Shown here: one piece after another, positions 54,935 to 62,411 of the stretch
How positions within the stretch are numbered: position 1 is the stretch's first letter
Layout of the letters: every line of letters begins with the position of its first letter
Assembly: GCA_963783855.1 (NCBI GenBank)
Contig: CAWAPE010000004.1
Span: forward strand, 186,001-250,000
Reading direction: 5' to 3'
DNA: 64,000 nt
Source of the DNA: JAKAGZ01 sp963783855
GTDB lineage: Bacteria; Bacteroidota; Ignavibacteria; Ignavibacteriales; Ignavibacteriaceae
Made by a program: the position numbers and the translations under genes
The notes under the pieces: generated by a model
What the model was told of the DNA's origin: nothing
The model's database searches: none
What the model saw: only the letters and a program-made list of their open reading frames with translations

Positions 54935-56011
54935 TTAATAAATAGCTTCGCGTATTTTAGCACTTATATAGTCCATTACCCAGACTACAAAAGCGATCAT
55001 CAGGATTATCATCCCTACTTCGTGCCAGCGGGCAAGTCCCTGGTATTGCATAAGCATTGTGCCTATTCCGCCGCCGCCAACCAAACCAATAATAGTAGCC
55101 ATTCTTACGTTGATATCCCAGCGATAAATTGTAAAAGAAAGAAACGGCAATACTATTTGAGGAACAACTGCGTACCATACAACCTGAAATTTGTTTGCCC
55201 CGGTAGCTGTAATAGCTTCCACTGGCCCGACTTCAATATTCTCAATAGCCTCTGAATATAATTTTGCGTTACCCGCAATAGTATGTACAAGTAGCGCAAC
55301 CATTCCTGCAAACGGGCCAATTCCAACCCAAACAGAAAAAATAATTGCCCAGATCAAAGGCTCAATTGATCTGACAAAATTCAGTAATATTCTTAAAATA
55401 TAATATAAGACAAAAGTAATTTTGTTATCCTTCATCAGATTACGGGCAGTAACAAAACTAAGAAGCAATGTTGGTGGAATTGAGATTAATGTTGCCAGAA
55501 GAGCAATGTAGATTGTCTCTATCATTGCAAACATAGCTTCATCAAATATTCCAAGTTCGGGTTTAAAAAGAGCGCCAAATATTCTCTCCGCACCATGAAT
55601 TCCTTCACTGCTGAAAAGATCAACCAGGGAAAGGCGTGTGATTATCCAGCCCGCAATAAAAGTAATATTAAAAAGGAACCAGCCGAAAATTTCGACAGTC
55701 CATTTTGTAGTTTTATTATCTTTCGCAATTCCAAAAAGTTTGCAGGAAAGTGAAGTCTTTGTAAGTGCCCAAAAAGTTCCGATAAAAATTGAAATGATAA
55801 ACAGAACACCTATTTCTGTCCAGGAGAATGGCAGATCTTTAAGATCAAGGATAAATTTGTAATAAATTGCCCGCTGAAGAACCAGTATGCTGTAAAAAAC
55901 GAAAAAGATATCGAGAAAAATCGCTTTGTAAAGATTTGCTTTATCTTCTTTATCCTTGTTTTGCTGGATGATTTTTGTCGGGTGTAAATCTAGTTCGGGA
56001 TTAGTTATCAT
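54935..56011 (-). CDS. phnE: Phosphonate/phosphite-type ABC transporter permease
   Basis: 358 residues, about six membrane helices with an N-terminal extension of about 80 residues. The EAA-type coupling loop reads EAITATGANKFQVVWYAVVPQ, then GLVGGGGIGTMLMQYQG. Family: PhnE. Overlaps phnC by four bases. Confidence 0.92.
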   Translation of the reverse strand: MITNPELDLHPTKIIQQNKDKEDKANLYKAIFLDIFFVFYSILVLQRAIYYKFILDLKDLPFSWTEIGVLFIISIFIGTFWALTKTSLSCKLFGIAKDNKTTKWTVEIFGWFLFNITFIAGWIITRLSLVDLFSSEGIHGAERIFGALFKPELGIFDEAMFAMIETIYIALLATLISIPPTLLLSFVTARNLMKDNKITFVLYYILRILLNFVRSIEPLIWAIIFSVWVGIGPFAGMVALLVHTIAGNAKLYSEAIENIEVGPVEAITATGANKFQVVWYAVVPQIVLPFLSFTIYRWDINVRMATIIGLVGGGGIGTMLMQYQGLARWHEVGMIILMIAFVVWVMDYISAKIREAIY

Positions 56012-56769
56012 CTTATTTCAACCTCTTCAGCTTCGTCCCCGTAAATTGTTTTGAACCAGTTTTCATCAATACTTTTTGGCTGGCCCTCATAAATTATTTC
56101 CCCCGCTTTAAGTGCAATAACCCGGGTTGCGTATCTTCTTACAAGACTCAGGAAATGGAGGTTACAAATTACAGTAGTTCCTAATTCCTTATTAATTTTT
56201 TCGAAATATTGCATTACCGAATTTGAAGTTGCGGGATCAAGTGAAGCAACAGGTTCATCAGCCAGTAATAATTTTGGATTCTGCATCAGGCTTCTTGCAA
56301 TAGCAACACGCTGCTGCTGGCCCCCACTCAATGAATCAGCACGGATGTCGGCTTTTTCACTAATACCCACCGTCTCAAGACTTTTATAAGCTTCATCATA
56401 AACTTCTTTCGGAAATTTTTCAAAAATAGACGGAAGGGTTTTTAACTGACCAAGCCGGCCTGCAATAACATTCGTCAAAACAGATCTTCTTTTAATAAGA
56501 TTGAATTGCTGGAATACCATTCCAATATTTGACTTTACTTTTCTGAGCTCCTCTCCTTTTACGTGAGTTACATCTTTCCCTAAAAAATGAACAGCTCCTG
56601 CCGTAGGTTCGATTAGCCTGTTTATACATCGCAGCAGTGTTGATTTGCCAGATCCGCTCAGTCCAATTATAACTAAAAATTCACCTTCTTTAACTTCAAA
56701 AGAAACACCTTTTAAAGCGTGCGTACCGTTTTTGTAAATTTTATGAAGGTTCTGAACTTTTAGAATCAT
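56008..56769 (-). CDS. phnC: Phosphonate/phosphite-type ABC transporter ATPase
   Basis: 253 residues. Walker A GLSGSGKST, PhnC word INRLIEPTAGAVHFLG, signature LSGGQQQR, Walker B LLADEPVASLDP. Overlaps phnD and phnE by four bases each, so the three are translated as one unit. Confidence 0.94.
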   Translation of the reverse strand: MILKVQNLHKIYKNGTHALKGVSFEVKEGEFLVIIGLSGSGKSTLLRCINRLIEPTAGAVHFLGKDVTHVKGEELRKVKSNIGMVFQQFNLIKRRSVLTNVIAGRLGQLKTLPSIFEKFPKEVYDEAYKSLETVGISEKADIRADSLSGGQQQRVAIARSLMQNPKLLLADEPVASLDPATSNSVMQYFEKINKELGTTVICNLHFLSLVRRYATRVIALKAGEIIYEGQPKSIDENWFKTIYGDEAEEVEIR

Positions 56770-57689
56770 TTTTTCTTAACCAGTTTATCAAATGAAATAT
56801 GCTGCTGTTCTAATAATTTTCTCAGGCCGTCGTAATCGCTGTCATTCGTCGGAATCAGGCCACGGATATCATAGATTTCATACATCGATTTTCCACCCGC
56901 CGGCGTGTTCACATATTTTATCAGGGCCTTGATAATCTTATCCTTCATGTCTTCATCCATGTCTTTCCTGAAAACCCAGGGATCATTTGGAATATCCTGT
57001 GTAAAGCCGATTATTTTTATTTTTTTTGCTACATCGGGGAACTGCTGCTGCACACGCATTCTTGCATCAAGAATTTGTCCTGTTTGGGGATCAGGCGGAG
57101 CATAATATGCGGCACCTGCATCGACCTGTTTCTGGTAAACCATTGTAACCGCGTTATCATGACGCATTGAAAAAACAGTTTCCCCCAGTTTTATCCCGAG
57201 TTTTTCCAGTTTTGCTTTAGGCAATATATAACCTGATGTAGAGGAAGGATCAACGTAGGCAAATGATCTGCCTTCAAGATCTTTCAGACTATCAATTCCG
57301 CTGCCTACCCTGCTGAATATCATCCCTTTGTAGCTTGTTTCATTATTGTCGCGTACAATTCTCAGTTTTGCTTCAGCACCGTATTTTGCGTTTGCCATCA
57401 GGTAGGAAAAAGTATTAATGCTCGCAATGTCTGCTTTTCTCGTACCAAAAGCTTCAACAACAGCAATGTAACTTGCAGGCACAGCGGTAGAAAAATAATA
57501 ACCGGTTTCCATGTGCAGATAATCGGTCAGTTCACGCGCGTTAAAAGAAATTCTTTTGGAATCGACAGAGGGGGTAAAAAATATTTTCACCGGGTTATTG
57601 CGGGTACCCAGCGCTCCTTCGTTCAGGTCTCTGTTCGAAGAAATAATTATGAATAATATTAATGGTGATAGATATAGTAAGTATTTCAT
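56766..57689 (-). CDS. phnD: Phosphate/phosphite/phosphonate ABC transporter substrate-binding protein
   Basis: 307 residues from ATG 57687-57689, which begins MKYLLYLSPLILFIIISS, a signal peptide; an upstream start (57746) would put 19 extra residues before it and is less likely. PhnD-like words: KIFFTPSVDSKRI, ADIASINTFSYLMAN, FAYVDPSSTSGYILPKAKL, DAGAAYYAPPDP. It binds a phosphate-like anion in the periplasm; whether phosphate, phosphite or a phosphonate cannot be told by eye. Confidence 0.9.
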   Translation of the reverse strand: MKYLLYLSPLILFIIISSNRDLNEGALGTRNNPVKIFFTPSVDSKRISFNARELTDYLHMETGYYFSTAVPASYIAVVEAFGTRKADIASINTFSYLMANAKYGAEAKLRIVRDNNETSYKGMIFSRVGSGIDSLKDLEGRSFAYVDPSSTSGYILPKAKLEKLGIKLGETVFSMRHDNAVTMVYQKQVDAGAAYYAPPDPQTGQILDARMRVQQQFPDVAKKIKIIGFTQDIPNDPWVFRKDMDEDMKDKIIKALIKYVNTPAGGKSMYEIYDIRGLIPTNDSDYDGLRKLLEQQHISFDKLVKKK

Positions 57690-57831
57690 AAAAACAATAA
57701 TTTCGGAGTAGTAATATGCGAATAAGTTTCTTTTCCGACAAACCAAAAACCGAATTTTCGCATGTAAAAATTATTGGCACATTGATTTTTGCCAATTTTT
57801 TAAAAACTTAACAATTTCTTAACATTATATT

Positions 57832-58926
57832 TCAGGATTGAATAAAATCCCTGTAAGATTTTTTCAGCAATGACTGAAAATGATAAACTCCTTCTTCACA
57901 TTCTACGGAAAATCTACCTTTATTATAGGCATACGATTCCAGCCCTCTCTGAACATACTCACAAATTTCAATATCTTCCTGCTGAACCCTTTCACTGTAA
58001 TCAAGGTCATTACTAATTATTTCCGAAGCTTTTTCAGACGCGATATCCTCATAAAAATAATCAAAGATCACTTTTGTTTTATTGTGCGATACCGGTTGAA
58101 CTATATTTGTCTGAATTCTTCCCGGTAGAATGTTCAACATAATATTCGGATAAATAAAATAATAGAAAGCGTCACCATCCTGCTTCAAATAATTCCCATC
58201 ATTTTTTACCGGGCTATATTGAAGTGAATATTTCTCAAATATTTCAGTTTTATAATCTTTATAATCCAGGAAATTCGTCAACTCAGGATGAACATAAGGC
58301 ACGTGATATCCTTCAAGATAATTATCTACATAAACTTTCCAGTTACACTTTAAGTCGTAAATAACTCTTTTGTAAAATTTCATCTTTGAAATATCTGTCG
58401 GTTTTATTCTCTTTTTTATGCCCGGAAGATTATCCTGTAATGAAGTAGCTTTTTCTGAAAGATTTACAAAAACAAAACCTTCCCAGGTTTCTAAATTTAT
58501 CGGAACCAGCCCGTAGTCTTTCTTATCAAACAAATCTACCCGGTCGAATCTAGGGATCCCCCGAAGCATTCCCGAAAGTGTGTAAGTCCAGCCATGATAT
58601 TTGCACTGCAGCATTTTTGCGCAGCCGTTTTCCATAGCAAGTGGTCCGCCTCTGTGTCTGCAAACATTATAAAATGCGTTAAGTTTGTCCTGATTTTCCC
58701 TTACGACAATTATCGGATTTCCCGCAGCTTTTCCAAGAATAAAATCATTTACATTTTGTAGCTGGCTTTCGTGCCCTATCAATTGCCATTCATTAGAAAA
58801 TATTATTTGCTTATCGAATTTGAAAAAGTCTTCGCCTGTATACCATTCAGATGGAATAGTTTCAGACTCATTGAGTGGCAGGATTTTAAAATCTTCAGAA
58901 TTAAATTGCGGGGTTTTTACTTTCAC
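57832..58926 (-). CDS. Rieske-type aromatic ring-hydroxylating oxygenase, alpha subunit
   Basis: 364 residues. The Rieske 2Fe-2S motif is CRHRGGPLA...CKYHGWTY (about 87-110). The mononuclear iron site is EGYHVPYVHPEL (about 205). The VDNYLEGYH word is that of choline monooxygenase/GbcA-like members, but the substrate is not assured. No reductase or ferredoxin partner is adjacent. 24 bases after ruvB on the same strand. Confidence 0.9.
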   Translation of the reverse strand: MKVKTPQFNSEDFKILPLNESETIPSEWYTGEDFFKFDKQIIFSNEWQLIGHESQLQNVNDFILGKAAGNPIIVVRENQDKLNAFYNVCRHRGGPLAMENGCAKMLQCKYHGWTYTLSGMLRGIPRFDRVDLFDKKDYGLVPINLETWEGFVFVNLSEKATSLQDNLPGIKKRIKPTDISKMKFYKRVIYDLKCNWKVYVDNYLEGYHVPYVHPELTNFLDYKDYKTEIFEKYSLQYSPVKNDGNYLKQDGDAFYYFIYPNIMLNILPGRIQTNIVQPVSHNKTKVIFDYFYEDIASEKASEIISNDLDYSERVQQEDIEICEYVQRGLESYAYNKGRFSVECEEGVYHFQSLLKKSYRDFIQS

Positions 58927-58950
58927 TTTTCTCCGAATATTATAATTTGA

Positions 58951-59970
58951 TTATTCGAACAATGACTGGTCTTTAAATTTATTTTTACCGAATCTCTTAT
59001 ATGCAAGTTCTGTCACTTCCCTTCCGCGGGGCGTTCTTTGTATAAATCCCTGTTGAATCAAAAAAGGCTCGTAAACTTCTTCAATTGTGCCGGGATCTTC
59101 ATTGACAGCTACCGCAAGGGTGTTCAGACCAACCGGACCACCTTTATATTTTTCAATTATCGCAAGAATTATATCTTTGTCCATTTCATCCAAACCGTAT
59201 TCATCTACTTCAAGTGCTGTTAATGCTTTTTTGGATATTTCAACATCAATAATTTTCTTGTCCTCGTAATCGGCAAAGTCGCGGGTTCTTCTTAAAAGCC
59301 TGTTGGCAATTCTCGGAGTTCCACGAGATCTTTTTGCAATTTCAAGCGCAGCGTCTTTTTTTATTTTTAAGTCAAGAATTTTTGAAGATCGTTCTACAAT
59401 TTTATTTAGAATTTCAGCATCGTAATAATCCAGCCTGAATTTTATTCCAAACCTGTCTCGTAAAGGTGAGGTTAACATGCCGGCACGGGTTGTGGCTGCT
59501 ATTAGAGTATATTTAGGCAAACTTATCTGCACAGTACGTGCGCTGGGACCTGTATCAATCATAATATCGAGTTTGTAATCTTCCATCGCAGAATAAAGGT
59601 ACTCTTCCACAACAGGACTCAGTCTGTGAATCTCATCAATAAATAGGACAGATCTTTCTTCAAGGTTGGTAAGAATTCCTGCAAGATCTCCCGGCTTTTC
59701 CAGAACCGGTCCGGAAGTGACTTTTATTTTCACTCCCATTTCATTCGCTATTATATGCGCGAGGGTAGTTTTACCGAGTCCCGGAGGCCCGGTTAAAAGA
59801 ACGTGATCGAGTGCTTCCTCTCTTTTCATCGCAGCTGAAATGAAGACATTGAGGTTATCCGTAATTTTCCTCTGCCCCTGGAATTCATTTAGCTTTGACG
59901 GCCTGAGGTTATTTTCTAGCTCTATTTCTTCTTCTGCCACTTTGGGATCCGTGTAATCTGATTTTCTCAT
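58951..59970 (-). CDS. ruvB: Holliday junction branch migration helicase RuvB
   Basis: 339 residues, full length. Walker A GPPGLGKTT, Walker B FIDEIHR, sensor AATTRAGMLTSPLRDRFG, C-terminal winged helix with YEPFLIQQGFIQRTPRGR. Works with RuvA and RuvC, not seen here. Six bases after the membrane acyltransferase gene. Confidence 0.97.
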   Translation of the reverse strand: MRKSDYTDPKVAEEEIELENNLRPSKLNEFQGQRKITDNLNVFISAAMKREEALDHVLLTGPPGLGKTTLAHIIANEMGVKIKVTSGPVLEKPGDLAGILTNLEERSVLFIDEIHRLSPVVEEYLYSAMEDYKLDIMIDTGPSARTVQISLPKYTLIAATTRAGMLTSPLRDRFGIKFRLDYYDAEILNKIVERSSKILDLKIKKDAALEIAKRSRGTPRIANRLLRRTRDFADYEDKKIIDVEISKKALTALEVDEYGLDEMDKDIILAIIEKYKGGPVGLNTLAVAVNEDPGTIEEVYEPFLIQQGFIQRTPRGREVTELAYKRFGKNKFKDQSLFE

Positions 59971-59976
59971 TTTTAA

Positions 59977-61071
59977 TTAAGTAACTAGTTCTTTGTTTCT
60001 GATCTTAAATTTATGAATAAGTTCAACCATTCCCACCATCAAAAATAACATAATTATTACCGCACCAATTGTCTGCCACACATTAAATGTCCGTCCCAGG
60101 AATTGGTCCAACCCAACTGACCAGGCACATCCGTACAACAATATAAGATGGACAATGTAAATCAGTAATGTATTTCTGCCAATAAGAATAATAATCCGTG
60201 GTATAGATTCCATCTTTATCGAAATTAAAGATACAACCGCGTTTAATATAAGTACAATTCCAATCCTTAAAAATACAAGATTTGGACTCACACTCCAGAA
60301 ATAACTCTGTCCGAAAATCCACGTTTCAAAAGTGTTTCCAAGCAGTGCAATTAAAATTAAAGCTGCTCCAAACACGCCTAATTTCAGACTAAAAGACGAA
60401 GTTTTGAAAACCGTCGGGTATTTTGCAAGGTAATTGCCCAATATTCCGCCCGCAAGCACATAAGCTACCCAGGGAAAAAGCGGGAAATTTGAGCCTAGTT
60501 CATTGCTAAAATACGCCGCAAGAGGGTGCGGCATAAAATTGATCCAGTGAATGTTTGCAAACACAGGATTCAATCCTATAAACAATGCTGAAACAAGCGA
60601 AAGTATCAGGTAAATATTCCAATCATATTTTTCTGATAAATAGATACATCCGATCAGAAATAAAATTCCGAAACCAATAAGCTGAAGTACATCAACCGCA
60701 AAAAATATATTCCACCTTTCAGGTGGTATATCCCAGAAGTCGATAACTTTTGCAGTTGGATAGCGCAGCATGTAGCCAAGAAAAACAAGGAGCAAAAATC
60801 TTTTTATTCCTTTTTTAAATCTCGGGTTCGCGGTAAAAGGTTTGTCCTGTAATTTAAATAGATAAGTAAAAACATTACCCGCAGTAAAAAGAAATATCGG
60901 GGCTGTCATTCCCCTCATAAAATTCCAAACTGCAAATACTGACGATTCCGGATTTCTGAAAGCTCCCGAAAGAAAAACATCCGTTGTGTGCCCCTGCACC
61001 ATCATTAACACGGCAAACGCACGCATTAAGTCGATGAAAATAATTCTGTTTTTCGTGGAGCTTTTTGTCAT
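59977..61071 (-). CDS. Membrane protein of the HGSNAT/DUF1624 acyltransferase type
   Basis: 364 residues, about ten membrane helices. N-terminal words IFIDLMRAFAVLMMVQGHTTD and RGMTAPIFLFTAGNVFTYLF match the heparan-alpha-glucosaminide N-acetyltransferase-like family; the catalytic His is probably in VQGH. It could acylate a glycan across the membrane. First gene of the unit with ruvB and the Rieske gene; functional links to them are not evident. Confidence 0.82.
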   Translation of the reverse strand: MTKSSTKNRIIFIDLMRAFAVLMMVQGHTTDVFLSGAFRNPESSVFAVWNFMRGMTAPIFLFTAGNVFTYLFKLQDKPFTANPRFKKGIKRFLLLVFLGYMLRYPTAKVIDFWDIPPERWNIFFAVDVLQLIGFGILFLIGCIYLSEKYDWNIYLILSLVSALFIGLNPVFANIHWINFMPHPLAAYFSNELGSNFPLFPWVAYVLAGGILGNYLAKYPTVFKTSSFSLKLGVFGAALILIALLGNTFETWIFGQSYFWSVSPNLVFLRIGIVLILNAVVSLISIKMESIPRIIILIGRNTLLIYIVHLILLYGCAWSVGLDQFLGRTFNVWQTIGAVIIMLFLMVGMVELIHKFKIRNKELVT

Positions 61072-61431
61072 TAAGTGAGAGCCGTAAAACCTGAAAATTT
61101 AATATTTTTTAAGATAATGAAACCTTTCTACTTATTAAATATGGAATTTTAAAATTGTTATTAAACTATAAAAATCAGACCTCTTCTTAGTTCATAAAGC
61201 CCCAAACCAGAACCTAAGATAATTTCCTGAATATTTTTTCATTAAGAGATATAGATTTATTTGTCTATATTTTGTCGATTTTGTAATTTCTTAGACTTAA
61301 TTATAAGATGAAACGATATTTAACATATTACCTACAATTCATTGCTATCATTATACTTATCCTAAATCATTGTGTAAAGATCAAACTTAGACATATTTGA
61401 CAATTATTAGACAATAGTTTATTTTTCTTCT
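61072..61431. promoter_or_regulatory. Divergent intergenic region before the CarH-type gene
   Basis: 360 AT-rich bases between a leftward and a rightward gene. TTAGAC/GTCTAA-type words cluster at 61261-61267, 61291-61299 and 61387-61416. No small gene seen. Confidence 0.55.
61387..61425 (+). promoter_or_regulatory. CarH-type gene promoter with three 10-bp-phased repeats
   Basis: TTGACA (61397-61402), 17-base spacer, TATTTT (61420-61425). Across it run TTAGACATAT (61387), TTGACAATTA (61397) and TTAGACAATA (61407), three direct repeats each ten bases apart, that is, on one face of the helix. The ATG is at 61432, about seven bases after the -10 box, with no ribosome-binding site; the message may be leaderless. 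An autoregulatory operator is inferred. Confidence 0.5.
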
Positions 61432-62355
61432 ATGGATTCAGAATATATATACCCTATAAAAGTTGTAGTTAATAAAACCGGAATTACAGCCCACGTTATA
61501 CGTGCGTGGGAAAAAAGGTATTCTGCAATTGAACCCGGCAGAACAGATACAAACAGAAGATTATATTGTGAAGATGATATTCACAGGCTTGAGCTTTTAG
61601 GCAAACTTACAAAAGCAGGACACAGTATTGGCACTATTGCTAAATTACCCACCAAAGAACTGGAAAAACTGATTGGTAAAAGTAAAGAAAACACGGGCGC
61701 AAAAATACAGGATGGTAAGAAAAGTAAGGAATTATATTTAACAAGTGGTCTTCAGGCAATAGAAGAGCTGGATGAAAAGAAACTGGAAGAGATTTTATCA
61801 CGCGCATCTGTAGACTTCAGCCAGCCTGAATTAATTCAGGAAGTTATGGTCCCGATGATAAAAAATATCGGCGATAACTGGAAGAACGGTAAATTGAGAA
61901 TCTACAAGGAACATCTTGCTTCAGCAGTAATTAAAACTTTTCTGGCTAATCTAACAGGAGCTTTTAAAGTTGAACAAAATGCCCCCCAGATAATAATAGC
62001 AACTCCGATAGGACAAATGCACGAACTTGGTGCGCTTCTGGTCGCCTCAGCCGCGGCCTCTGAAGGCTGGAGGGTAACATACATTGGATCAAATCTTCCC
62101 GCCGAGGAAATTGCAGCAGCAGTTAAACAAAGCAAACCAAAAGCTCTTGCATTAAGCCTGGTTTATCCACCGGATGATCCAAAAGTTAACCTTGAACTTG
62201 CAAAGCTTGCAAAATTTTTGAACAATGATATAACGATTTATGTCGGCGGCAATTCAGTTGAAAGTTACAATAAAACTCTGTCAAACATCAAAGCAAATGT
62301 AGTATCTGATCTGAATGATTTTAGAAATGAACTGGTAAAAATCAGAAAAAAATAA
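61432..62355 (+). CDS. MerR-family B12-dependent photoreceptor regulator (CarH/LitR type)
   Basis: 307 residues. MerR-type helix-turn-helix (about 8-75, GITAHVIRAWEKRY). Then the four-helix bundle with W150-x9-E160-H161, the CarH signature that places the upper axial ligand, and a Rossmann B12 domain with PIGQMHELG, whose His197 is the expected lower ligand of cobalamin. In Thermus CarH, adenosylcobalamin holds a dark-state repressing tetramer, and light breaks it. The Gln in GQMH where Glu/Asp is common is a small variation. It probably represses itself or the nearby genes in the dark. Confidence 0.88.
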   Translation: MDSEYIYPIKVVVNKTGITAHVIRAWEKRYSAIEPGRTDTNRRLYCEDDIHRLELLGKLTKAGHSIGTIAKLPTKELEKLIGKSKENTGAKIQDGKKSKELYLTSGLQAIEELDEKKLEEILSRASVDFSQPELIQEVMVPMIKNIGDNWKNGKLRIYKEHLASAVIKTFLANLTGAFKVEQNAPQIIIATPIGQMHELGALLVASAAASEGWRVTYIGSNLPAEEIAAAVKQSKPKALALSLVYPPDDPKVNLELAKLAKFLNNDITIYVGGNSVESYNKTLSNIKANVVSDLNDFRNELVKIRKK

Positions 62356-62411
62356 CTTCACATTTCATTTACTTTTTACCTGCCTGTTATTTACCAGTGT
62401 ATTTCCAATAA

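Noticed and set aside
57690..57746. Longer N-terminus for the PhnD-like protein
   Set aside because: The signal peptide begins at the ATG at 57689; the extra 19 residues would sit in front of it and lack support.
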